This document shows positions 36,576 to 43,693 of a stretch of DNA of 64,000 nt, piece after piece. Under the pieces are notes generated by a model. That model was not told the origin of the DNA, did not search any database, and saw nothing but the letters and a program-made list of their open reading frames with translations. Position 1 is the stretch's first letter; every line of letters begins with the position of its first letter. The stretch is from Bacteroidota bacterium (GTDB lineage: Bacteria; Bacteroidota; Bacteroidia; Bacteroidales; Paludibacteraceae): assembly GCA_021779195.1 (NCBI GenBank), contig JAJYBB010000010.1, forward strand, positions 45,199 to 109,198, given 5' to 3'. The position numbers were made by a program, and so were the translations under genes.

Positions 36576-36929
36576 TCAAATAATTTCAGAGTTATACAAT
36601 GCTCCGGGACCCGATTCGCGGGTACGGATGCGATAGGTATCTTCAATATCATAAATAAAGATTTTACCATCGCCCTGTTCGCCTGTCCAAGCCGAATCTA
36701 AAATCGCATTGAGGGTTTTATCCAAATTAACATCACGTACAACAATCGAAATCATTCGACGTTGAATGTAGCCAGATTTAAACACCTGACCTCTAACTAC
36801 CTGCTCTTCGGTAGATTTACCAAGTCCGGTAATATCCCAATACGAAAACCAATCAATATCGGCTTCGTATAAAGCCTGTTTTACATCTTCGAATTTCGAT
36901 TTGCGGATTACTGCTTCAATTTTCTTCAT
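36576..36929 (-). CDS. glnK: PII nitrogen-regulatory protein, second paralogue
   Basis: 117-residue PII protein. It is identical to the first paralogue over the first 44 residues and differs at about ten positions overall. The T-loop reads EEQVVRGQVF, with Val at the Tyr51 position, so it also lacks the uridylylation site. The ATP-site segment GDGKIFIYDIEDTYRIRTRESG is complete. It is cotranscribed with the second amt from a canonical promoter about 120 bases upstream. An exact 13-bp inverted repeat lies just beyond that promoter. Synonymous changes between the two cassettes are common, so the duplication is not very recent. Confidence 0.96.
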   Translation of the reverse strand: MKKIEAVIRKSKFEDVKQALYEADIDWFSYWDITGLGKSTEEQVVRGQVFKSGYIQRRMISIVVRDVNLDKTLNAILDSAWTGEQGDGKIFIYDIEDTYRIRTRESGPGALYNSEII

Positions 36930-37057
36930 GTTTTTTGTTTTTATGTTGAATTGTTTTTATACTTACTTGCTGTAACGAAGCTTGAGGTATACTATGAAAA
37001 AAAACACCAATAATTTTTATCTTTTTGCTTATTGCTATCGATTTTATTATTTTCGGT

Positions 37058-37089
37058 GCAAAAGTATATTATAATTATTGAATTACAAA
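37058..37089 (-). promoter_or_regulatory. Predicted glnK2-amt2 promoter
   Basis: On the - strand, TTTG (37089-37086), exactly 19 bases, TACTTTTGC (37066-37058). This is one of the best matches in the window. Confidence 0.75.
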
Positions 37090-37118
37090 GCAATTTGACA
37101 ATATTATTTCAAAAAAAG

Positions 37119-37161
37119 CTACATTTAGGTATTAAATGAGGTATATTCTACCTAAATGTAG
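37119..37161 (-). terminator. 13-bp perfect inverted repeat with T-tail upstream of the glnK2 promoter
   Basis: CTACATTTAGGTA, 17-base loop, TACCTAAATGTAG. On the - strand the stem is followed by seven T's, as in a terminator, but it ends only about 30 bases before the glnK2 -33 box. An operator role is the alternative. Confidence 0.6.
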
Positions 37162-37202
37162 GAAGAAAAAAAAGAACCGAATGATTTTAATAAAGTAAAA
37201 AA

Positions 37203-37252
37203 GAGCAGATATATATAAAACAATGATCTGGATCGTTTGTTTTATATAGCTC
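37203..37252. repeat. Long AT-rich inverted repeat
   Basis: GAGC...TATATAAAACA...GATC TG GATC...TGTTTTATATA...GCTC: an extended imperfect hairpin of about 50 bases in the glnK3-glnK2 gap. Function unknown. Confidence 0.6.
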
Positions 37253-37287
37253 AATAATTGGTAGTTGACGATATATTAAACAAAACG

Positions 37288-37319
37288 AAACAGGCCATTT
37301 CTCACGAAATAGCCTGTTT
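37288..37319 (-). terminator. Terminator-like hairpin downstream of glnK3
   Basis: AAACAGGC-C-ATTTC, loop TCAC, GAAAT-A-GCCTGTTT: 13 pairs with one mismatch. The - strand continues CGTTTTGTTT, a broken T-run. Confidence 0.6.
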
Positions 37320-37511
37320 GAAACAATAAAACTAAAAAACACACGATTAGTTGTATCCAATTTCATCGTGTTTGAGTAAAAATTATTGTATAGAAAAGCG
37401 ATTCAATACAATATTAAAAAAATGGAACTCCGTTACTGTAAAACAAGTCATAATAATGAAAATTTACCATCACAAGAAGTTCCAAAAATATCAATACGCA
37501 CAAAGATAATC

Positions 37512-37549
37512 AGAGAAACCCCTATTAATTTATAAATATGAGTTTCTCT
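37512..37549 (-). terminator. Hairpin directly after glnK3
   Basis: AGAGAAAC and GTTTCTCT flank a 22-base AT-rich loop. It starts 15 bases after the glnK3 stop. There is no strong T-run on the - strand, so its strength as a terminator is uncertain. Confidence 0.45.
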
Positions 37550-37563
37550 TTTTTGAGAAATAA

Positions 37564-37911
37564 CTATTCTTTCATGTACAATGACTCGTCTCCGCTTTCT
37601 TTTGTACGAATACGATAAGACTCTTCAATGGGTGAAACAAAGATTTTTCCATCACCGATTTCTCCGGTATATGCTTTCTCCAAAAGACAATCTACTGTTT
37701 TCTGCAAATTAATGTCGCGAACCACAATAGATAAAGTCAATCGTGATATAAAATCAGTATCAGATGAACCTCGAAATACGTTTTTTCTTTTTCTTTCATT
37801 TCCTACTCCAAAAGTTTCGGTGTAAGTAAAAAAGTCAATATCAATGGCATGTAGCGCTGCTTTAACTTCCTCAAATTTTGAGCGTCTAATAATTGCTTCT
37901 ATTTTTTTCAT
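37564..37911 (-). CDS. PII nitrogen-regulatory protein, divergent third paralogue
   Basis: 115-residue PII protein from the ATG at 37911 (MKKIEAIIRRSKFEEVKAAL). The longer track start adds 16 residues unlike PII. GDGKIFVSPIEESYRIRTKESG keeps the nucleotide-binding signature. The T-loop GNERKRKNVFRGSSDTDF is clearly different from the other two copies and has Phe at the Tyr51 position. It lies downstream of amt3 across a 158-base gap with an 11-bp hairpin and a possible TAATTTTG promoter, the reverse of the glnK-amt order of the other cassettes. It is probably the partner of the third Amt. Confidence 0.94.
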   Translation of the reverse strand: MKKIEAIIRRSKFEEVKAALHAIDIDFFTYTETFGVGNERKRKNVFRGSSDTDFISRLTLSIVVRDINLQKTVDCLLEKAYTGEIGDGKIFVSPIEESYRIRTKESGDESLYMKE

Positions 37912-38021
37912 AACAATTAATGAATTTGGTAAATTTATAATTTTTTTTTGTTGCTCCAATGAATTTCAAAAATAATTCATTTCAATGAAAGTACGTTCAC
38001 TTATTTCAAAATTAATTGGGA

Positions 38022-38052
38022 TAGAATAGAAGTTTTAAAGGCTTCTATTCTA
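38022..38052. repeat. 11-bp perfect hairpin between amt3 and glnK3
   Basis: TAGAATAGAAG, loop TTTTAAAGG, CTTCTATTCTA, in the intercistronic gap. No T-run follows on the - strand, so it looks more like an mRNA-processing or attenuation element than a terminator. A - strand TAATTTTG (38014-38007) lies just downstream. Confidence 0.6.
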
Positions 38053-38069
38053 ATCTGATACTTAAATCG

Positions 38070-39620
38070 TTATTCAGTGTAAGCTTCAGCACCGTGTTCC
38101 CACATATCAAGGCCACCCGGACCTGTTTCTCCTTCGGGTTCAACGCGTAATTTGTAAGGATAAGGCAATTTACTGACCCCAATCATTACGATAAATGAAA
38201 CTATCAAAGTGGCTGCAGTAATCGTAAAACTACCTATTGCCTGGGCTTTAAGAACATCCCATCCTCCTCCGTAGAAAAGACCTTTTACCACACTTGCAGC
38301 TGAGTTGTCAGGACCTAATGGACCGGTAACTCCAAATTGTCCGCTTGCAAATAGTCCGAGCGATAATGTTCCCCAAATTCCTGCAAAACCATGTACAGAT
38401 ACAGCTCCAACGGGATCATCAATACGTAGATATTCCATCAAATAAACACCTCCAAATACCACAAGTCCGGCAACAAGTCCAATCATTATCGATCCAAAAG
38501 GGGTTACCCAATAACATGGAGCAGTGATTGCAACTAAACCTGCCAACATCCCGTTTAAAGCAAAACCTGTATCAAATTTACCTTTAAAAGGACCAATCCA
38601 AAGAGCAGCCAACATGGCAGCCAATGAACCAGTACAGGCTGCAATTGTAGTATTGGCTGCGATACGACCGATTCCTTCGTAATCCATACCTGAAAGCGTA
38701 CTTCCCGGGTTAAAACCGTACCAGCCGAACCAGAGTAAGAAAGCTCCGATCGTTGCCAATGGTAAGCTGTGAGCTGCGGGCAAACCACCACGTTTTTTAT
38801 CATCACGCAAAAAGATACGACCGATTCGCGGACCCAACACAATTGCTCCAGCTAAAGAAACCATTCCTCCAATGGTGTGAACCACAGAAGAGCCTGCAAA
38901 ATCACGAAATCCTTGTCCTAAGGAAGGTAAAAAATGTCCGGGAGTCCCCATCAATGCCAAGAAACCATCAGGTCCCCAAGCCCAGTGACCAATAATCGGA
39001 TAGATTAACGCAGTAACAAAAACACTGTAAATAATGTCACCACGGAAACTTGTACGTCCGATCATTGCACCTGAAGTAATAGTCGATGCAGTATCAGCAA
39101 AAGCAAATTGGAAAATCCAATGTGCTAAAATAGCCACTCCTGTTGCCCCATAAGTTGCCGGAACATTTTGTAAAAAGAAATATTGCATTCCAATAAATCC
39201 ATTACCAGCACCAAACATAAACGCATAGCCGATCGCCCAAAATGAAATACCACAAATGGCTGTATCAAGAACACATTCAACCAGAATATTTACGGTTTCT
39301 CGTTTTCTAGCAAAACCAGCCTCTAACATTACAAAACCAGCTTGCATACCAAACACTAAAAATGCAGCTACAAGCGTCCAAATTGTATTGATAGAATTAA
39401 TTACAGCCGTTTCATGTGCTGTATATGTGTCTGCTGCATGAGCCGGCGTTCCGGAAATCAAGCTGGGCAGAAGTACCATAGCGGCAATAACCGCGGCCAA
39501 ACCTAACATTTTTCCAACAAATACGGTTGCAAAAAGTTTCCAATCTTTTGGTTTTGACATGTTCTCTAATATGGTAGAGAAACGTCGTCCTTTCATGGGA
39601 AGTTCTACTGTCTTACTCAT
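38070..39620 (-). CDS. amt: Ammonium transporter, third and divergent type
   Basis: 516-residue Amt/Rh-family channel of a different subgroup from the two paralogues nearby. It has a long N-terminal region (about 40 residues before the first hydrophobic segment VFVGKMLGLAAVIAAMVLLPSLI, then PAHAAD). The core motifs are FGMQAGFVMLEAGFARKRETVNIL, FAFADTASTITSGAMIGRTSFRGDIIYS and DPVGAVSVHGFAGIWGTLSLGLFASG, with the pore His in SVHGFAG. These resemble cyanobacterial and proteobacterial-type Amt proteins more than the other two copies, so separate ancestry or transfer is likely. It lies 69 bases downstream of the beta-barrel gene and upstream of glnK3. Confidence 0.95.
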   Translation of the reverse strand: MSKTVELPMKGRRFSTILENMSKPKDWKLFATVFVGKMLGLAAVIAAMVLLPSLISGTPAHAADTYTAHETAVINSINTIWTLVAAFLVFGMQAGFVMLEAGFARKRETVNILVECVLDTAICGISFWAIGYAFMFGAGNGFIGMQYFFLQNVPATYGATGVAILAHWIFQFAFADTASTITSGAMIGRTSFRGDIIYSVFVTALIYPIIGHWAWGPDGFLALMGTPGHFLPSLGQGFRDFAGSSVVHTIGGMVSLAGAIVLGPRIGRIFLRDDKKRGGLPAAHSLPLATIGAFLLWFGWYGFNPGSTLSGMDYEGIGRIAANTTIAACTGSLAAMLAALWIGPFKGKFDTGFALNGMLAGLVAITAPCYWVTPFGSIMIGLVAGLVVFGGVYLMEYLRIDDPVGAVSVHGFAGIWGTLSLGLFASGQFGVTGPLGPDNSAASVVKGLFYGGGWDVLKAQAIGSFTITAATLIVSFIVMIGVSKLPYPYKLRVEPEGETGPGGLDMWEHGAEAYTE

Positions 39621-39689
39621 AATGTAAATTTTTAAAATTATTGTATATTCATTTTTTACCTTTAAAAACTAATCTTTATTGCCAACTTT

Positions 39690-40481
39690 TTAGAAGTTTA
39701 TATCTAATTGAGTCGTAAATGAATTTGCATTTACGTTATTCGAATTGTAAAATGCTTTTTTGTTATTATAGATATCATAACCGAAGATTACTGATACATT
39801 TTTAGAGAAAGCCCACGAAAAACCTAAATTTAAAGCTCCCAGATAGTTTTTTCCTCCCTGATAATCCACAGCCAACCATAATTTATCTGAAATTTCGGTC
39901 ATTGCTCTGTCCCAAGAAAGTAACACCCCTGTATTTGCAGTAGCTCCAGTTTCATCCACAAGCAATGCTTTATTTCCAGAATAATAACCAACCGATATAC
40001 GTCCAATTATTGGAATTGTTTTTGCAATAAGTGCATACATGATATTATAATTGGTCAAATTTGATTTCGTACCAAAATTATATGCTCCAATAGCTATGGC
40101 AGGTGCACCTTTAAAAAGTGAATCTTCAGGAAGCGCAATTTTACCATTAAAATAAATTGGATGTAAATCATAATTTTTAGCATTTGATAAATTGTTATCA
40201 CCCATGTTTAAATAATCAATACCAATCTCTGCTTGAACTTTGCTAAAGGGCGATATTCCAGTTGTTAATCCCATGTCGTACATCCCTGAACCAAATACTC
40301 CATTTGCATCGGCTTGTGTTCGGATGTAATTGTCAATTCCTAAATGAACTGTTTTAAAACCTTGGATGTCTGTTGAAGGAATCCAAATTTGAGTTGAACC
40401 TGTTGCCATCGCAACATTTACTATTGAGAATACTGCAATCACACAGATTGCTAAAACTTTCATTTTTTTCATACCTTTCAT
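39690..40481 (-). CDS. Predicted outer-membrane beta-barrel protein linked to amt3
   Basis: 263-residue secreted protein. A signal peptide (MKKMKVLAICVIAVFSIVNVAMA, about 1-26) is followed by alternating hydrophobic/polar strands, and the chain ends with the aromatic FTTQLDINF, the usual C-terminus of an outer-membrane barrel. The mature N-terminus reads TGSTQIWIPSTDIQGFKTVHLG. I do not recognise a named family. A second ATG three codons in (40472) is an equally good start. It is first in a predicted operon with amt3 and glnK3, which suggests a porin-like route for ammonium or a related solute. That function is inference from position only. Confidence 0.7.
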   Translation of the reverse strand: MKGMKKMKVLAICVIAVFSIVNVAMATGSTQIWIPSTDIQGFKTVHLGIDNYIRTQADANGVFGSGMYDMGLTTGISPFSKVQAEIGIDYLNMGDNNLSNAKNYDLHPIYFNGKIALPEDSLFKGAPAIAIGAYNFGTKSNLTNYNIMYALIAKTIPIIGRISVGYYSGNKALLVDETGATANTGVLLSWDRAMTEISDKLWLAVDYQGGKNYLGALNLGFSWAFSKNVSVIFGYDIYNNKKAFYNSNNVNANSFTTQLDINF

Positions 40482-41076
40482 TTTTTTAATTATTGACTAA
40501 TAAAGAATTAATTTCGGATTTAAAATTGATAAAATCAGATAGTATATTTGACGTTTTATCAGTATTTAGCTTCATATTTCGTCATTATGTTTTATTTACG
40601 ATGCAAAGATAACCACTTTGATAGCAATATAAGATAAAAGCTACCACAAAGTAATAAATAAAATTTATGACATTACAATATGATAGTATATTTTAATATT
40701 TAGTTTCGATATGAAACTGTTTTATATGTATTAATGCCGAAATGATATTGGATACGTAAATCAAATTACTAATTTCCAAATAAGCAGTTGGTATTTTAGA
40801 CAATTAATATCATTTATTTTTCATTTGGCAATTAAAAAAATCCAAATTTTGGGTTTATCTTTGACTTTTGGAAAGGGTATTAATGATTTCTCCCTAAAAT
40901 TTACAGGGTTCATCTTTGTATTAGAGTTGAAAAATGCAATATTTCCTCTTCTTCATATTATCTGAAATTGCGCTACTTCATATTTTTACAATTTAAAACC
41001 AATAGGTAGGAATTGCTGCGCTACTGTATTTACATCAGAAGGTTAAAACGCATTCCTGAAAAAAAATCACAAAATA
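40482..41076. other. Intergenic region before the tRNA cluster
   Basis: About 600 bases with no credible ORF. It holds the OMP-amt3 promoter element near 40603, a TATCTTTG on + at 40856-40863 with no gene behind it, and two GCGCTACT copies (40970, 41018). I see no structured RNA I can name. Confidence 0.55.
40603..40611 (-). promoter_or_regulatory. Predicted promoter -7 element of the OMP-amt3-glnK3 operon
   Basis: The - strand reads TATCTTTGC, an exact TAnnTTTG match, about 120 bases before the barrel-gene ATG. No -33 TTG at ideal spacing. Confidence 0.5.
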
Positions 41077-41108
41077 TTTGTCAATTCTCAAAAAGAAAGT
41101 ATCTTTGC
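41077..41108 (+). promoter_or_regulatory. tRNA cluster promoter
   Basis: TTTG (41077-41080), exactly 19 bases, TATCTTTGC (41100-41108): full consensus, about 90 bases before tRNA-Gly. Confidence 0.8.
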
Positions 41109-41195
41109 AGCGCTTAAAAGGAGTGATTCAATTAACAAAACTTGCAACAGGCAAGTAAAAAAATTGCGGTTTTATCATTCATAAGATTTAATTTC

Positions 41196-41268
<73 letters not shown>

Positions 41269-41280
41269 CAATGTATCGTC

Positions 41281-41308
41281 AGCGAAATTGGAGCATTTCG
41301 CTTTTTTT
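41281..41308 (+). terminator. Terminator-like hairpin between tRNA-Gly and tRNA-Leu
   Basis: AGCGAAAT, loop TGGAGC, ATTTCGCT, then seven T's. This is a complete rho-independent terminator shape inside the tRNA cluster, 12 bases after tRNA-Gly. Confidence 0.8.
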
Positions 41309-41337
41309 CTCTCAATCATTTTTAATTCCTGATCAAT

Positions 41338-41421
41338 GCCCAAATGGTGAAATTGGTAGACACGCTAGTTTCAGGGACTAGTGGCCGAAAGGCTGTGCAG
41401 GTTCGAGTCCTGTTTTGGGCA
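41338..41421 (+). tRNA. tRNA-Leu (anticodon CAG)
   Basis: 84-base class II tRNA with a long variable arm. Acceptor GCCCAAA pairs with TTTGGGC, the anticodon stem CTAGT/ACTAG encloses TTCAGGG (CAG), and the variable arm is TGGCCGAAAGGCT. The T-arm has GGTTCGAGTCC. Confidence 0.97.
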
Positions 41422-41440
41422 CAAAATCTAAAAAATATTG

Positions 41441-41524
41441 GCGCAGATGGTGAAATTGGTAGACACGCTACTTTGAGGGGGTAGTGCCGGTTACGGTGTG
41501 TGAGTTCGAGTCTCATTCTGCGCA
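41441..41524 (+). tRNA. tRNA-Leu (anticodon GAG)
   Basis: 84-base class II tRNA. Acceptor GCGCAGA pairs with TCTGCGC, the anticodon loop is TTGAGGG (GAG), with a long variable arm and T-arm GAGTTCGAGTCTC. It shares the D-arm TGGTGAAATTGGTAGACACGC with the preceding tRNA-Leu. Confidence 0.97.
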
Positions 41525-41554
41525 CAAATATTTTTTAGTTTTGATTTCACAATT

Positions 41555-41627
41555 GACTCCGTAGCTCAGTTGGTAGAGCAACAGACTCTTAATCTGTGGG
41601 TCGTGGGTTCGAACCCCACCGGGGTCA
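41555..41627 (+). tRNA. tRNA-Lys (anticodon CTT)
   Basis: 73-base cloverleaf. Acceptor GACTCCG pairs with CGGGGTC, the anticodon stem ACAGA/TCTGT encloses CTCTTAA (CTT), and the T-arm is GTGGGTTCGAACCCCAC. CCA is not encoded. Confidence 0.97.
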
Positions 41628-41662
41628 CAAAAGTAATTGTCAATTAGCGACAATTTAAAGAC

Positions 41663-41698
41663 AAACCATTCTAAATCATTGATTTGGAATGGTTTTTT
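41663..41698 (+). terminator. Terminator of the tRNA cluster
   Basis: AAACCATTCTAAATC, loop ATT, GATTTGGAATGGTTT with one G-T pair, then T's. It is 35 bases after tRNA-Lys. Confidence 0.85.
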
Positions 41699-42150
41699 AC
41701 TTTTATTCTAAGTCAGTAAAAGACAGTTTTAAATCTAAAACAACAATAAATCGTTTCCAATTCATTACCAATTTTTCCCTCCAAGCATTAGGAAATGATT
41801 TATCAAATTTGTCTTATCTAATTACTGCTGATGCACTAAATTTTTAAAATACTTGATATATTATTGATAAACAGCAATATAAAAGTGCTCTTTGATTTGA
41901 CGATTTGAATTGATAAATTTTAATTTTGGGCTTATAGGTCAAATTGGTTGTTAAAAATACATGCAAGCCTTTTTATGATTAGCTTTGCAGCAAATCAAAG
42001 GTTATGAATAAAAAAAATGCTTTTGTTGTTTTAGTTAAATCCATTAACGTTTTAGTGCATCAGCAGTCTTATCTAATATACTAATTGGCAGTAATTCGTC
42101 CACTCGACTTTCATAGATAATATTTATTTTCAACCTATAAATTTCATATT
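41699..42150. other. Gene-poor stretch downstream of the tRNA cluster
   Basis: About 450 AT-rich bases. A TAGCTTTGC promoter-like element at 41980-41988 precedes a 26-codon reading frame (42004-42084, MNKKNAFVVLVKSINVLV), which I do not consider proven. Nothing else is seen. Confidence 0.4.
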
Positions 42151-42520
42151 ATGAAGTCAACATTAAGAGTCCTTTTGTACTTAAAGAAAAATGCGATTCT
42201 AAAGAATGGGAAGACTATTATCAGCTGCTGAACCCGTAAATAATTTTTACTCCCAGAAAAGAAGTGAACGAAAAAAGACGAAAAAAATATAGCCATCTTC
42301 TTAGACTGGCGGATCGGGCTGTCAGCTTTTTGTAAAAATGCTTCCTGGCAGGAAACAAAGCGAGGAGATTTATTCTCAAAATTTGGAAGGTCTGACCTAT
42401 GGAACATGTAAATGGAGGAACTAAAAGATGTTGTATTATCAAAAATCGCATTAGATGCCATATGTTTGGTTTTGACGATTTACTCATGGAACTATCCTAG
42501 GGACTTCACAATTTGAGAAT
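42151..42520 (+). pseudogene. Decayed fragment resembling a Bacteroidota tyrosine integrase N-terminus
   Basis: From the ATG at 42151 the + frame reads MKSTLRVLLYLKKNAILKNG, very like the opening arm-DNA-binding segment of Bacteroidota phage/transposon tyrosine integrases. It then meets several stops. Later pieces of the same frame (AFCKNASWQETKRG, then LKDVVLSKIALDAI) still look like remnants of the following part. No catalytic domain follows before dapF. Its place about 520 bases after tRNA-Lys suits an old integration event. The assignment rests on about 20 residues and is tentative. The - strand ORFs over it are shadows. Confidence 0.45.
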
Positions 42521-42788
42521 TTCGCTGAATATCAACCATATATAATATCAATCGAAATAATGACGGGTACGCATTTCAGAACAATCAAAAAACTTCAAAT
42601 TTGATTACTTTTTTTTAATGAATTATATTCACGAAAAAAAAGTAACCCGAAAAAATCATATTGTAACTATTCTGAAAACTACACAAAATGATTCAAAGAA
42701 TTAAAGCAATATTTATTGCAATTCATAATAAAACTGATTTTTATTCGACGTTTTCGTTATCCCTATCAATTTTACAAAAGATATTTTA

Positions 42789-42797
42789 TAATTTTGC
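42789..42797 (+). promoter_or_regulatory. Predicted dapF-dapL promoter -7 element
   Basis: TAATTTTGC matches TAnnTTTG, 22 bases before the dapF ATG. The -33 region has only a T-rich match. The 42521-42788 interval before it holds nothing else I can support. Confidence 0.5.
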
Positions 42798-42818
42798 ATT
42801 CAACTTTATTTAGCCGAT

Positions 42819-43652
42819 ATGAAATTTACAAAAATGCATGGAACCGGGAACGACTATATTTATGTCAACGGTTTTGAAGAAATTATTGAAAATCCTGCTG
42901 ATTTCGCTATAAAATATAGCGATCGCCACAGGGGAATCGGTTCCGACGGATTAGTTTTAATTTTACCTTCGAAAATATCCGATTTCAGAATGCGAATGTT
43001 CAATGCGGATGGTTCTGAAGCCGAAATGTGTGGAAATGCTTCACGTTGTATCGGTAAATATGTATATGACAAAGGATTAACCACCAAAACCGAAGTTAGT
43101 TTAGAAACCCTTGCCGGTATTAAAATTTTAAAACTATTTAAGGGAAATGATAATAAAATTGAGCAAGTTACAGTTGATATGGGTGAACCAATTCTTGAAG
43201 CTAAATTAATCCCCACAACAATAAAAAAAGACAGAATTATAAACGAACATCAAATTTTCGATAATAATTTAGAATATAATATCACATGCGTGTCGATGGG
43301 CAATCCACATGCCGTAATTTTCACCCAAAATATCCATCAACTGAATTTAACAAAAATCGGTCCTTCCATTGAGAATGCATCAATTTTCCCAAATCGAACC
43401 AACACCGAATTTATTGAAATTCTTTCATCAAATCGTATCAAAATGCGTGTTTGGGAACGCGGATCGGGAGAAACAATGGCGTGTGGTACAGGAGCTTGTG
43501 CATCAGTTGTTGCTGCAGTATTAAATGGATTAACCAAAAGAAAAACGACAGTGGAACTAATTGGAGGTGAATTAACTATCGAATGGAAAGAAATTGATAA
43601 TCACGTATATCTAACTGGACCAGCAATAACTGTCTTCGAAGGAGAAATTTGA
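42819..43652 (+). CDS. dapF: Diaminopimelate epimerase
   Basis: Cofactor-free racemase converting LL- to meso-diaminopimelate for lysine and peptidoglycan. The 277-residue length is standard. The two catalytic cysteines sit in MCGNASRC (Cys71) and ACGTGACAS (Cys222). [13 protein letters not shown] at the start and [14 protein letters not shown] near 215-226 are the family motifs. It is followed 41 bases later by dapL, the preceding pathway step, so the two form an operon. The short gap contains a TTTTCAAA triple near-repeat (43667-43682). The + strand promoter element upstream is its own. Confidence 0.97.
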   Translation: MKFTKMHGTGNDYIYVNGFEEIIENPADFAIKYSDRHRGIGSDGLVLILPSKISDFRMRMFNADGSEAEMCGNASRCIGKYVYDKGLTTKTEVSLETLAGIKILKLFKGNDNKIEQVTVDMGEPILEAKLIPTTIKKDRIINEHQIFDNNLEYNITCVSMGNPHAVIFTQNIHQLNLTKIGPSIENASIFPNRTNTEFIEILSSNRIKMRVWERGSGETMACGTGACASVVAAVLNGLTKRKTTVELIGGELTIEWKEIDNHVYLTGPAITVFEGEI

Positions 43653-43693
43653 AATTGCTTTCAAATTTTCAAATTTTCAAATTACAATATAAT

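Larger units (their letters stand above)
36930..37563. other. Hairpin-rich non-coding region between glnK2 and glnK3
   Basis: 634 bases with no convincing ORF. It contains, in order, the glnK2 leader and promoter and five separate inverted repeats (37119-37161, 37203-37252, 37288-37319, 37341-37371, 37512-37549). A - strand TATCTTTG at 37501-37508 could start a small transcript running toward glnK2. Some hairpins are terminator-like for glnK3. Confidence 0.6.

Noticed and set aside
36545-36670. 42-codon N-terminal extension of the second Amt
   Set aside because: It overlaps glnK2 in another frame and hides a normal signal peptide starting at 36544.
32160-37150. Sigma-54/NtrC-type control of the glnK-amt genes
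   Set aside because: I looked for TGGCAC-N5-TTGC sites in the gaps and saw none. The promoters found are the housekeeping TAnnTTTG type.
37341-37371. ACACGAT/ATCGTGT inverted repeat
   Set aside because: Seven pairs with a 17-base loop is weak. Counted only as part of the hairpin-rich region, not as a separate terminator.
42144-42487. Two overlapping - strand ORFs (105 and 88 aa) in the gap before dapF
   Set aside because: They overlap each other in different frames, resemble no family, and lie antisense to the integrase-like relic, whose + frame gives the only recognisable segment.
43660-43690. TTTTCAAA triple repeat between dapF and dapL
   Set aside because: A very short AT-rich near-repeat with no sign of a CRISPR, operator or mobile element. 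Probably low-complexity drift.
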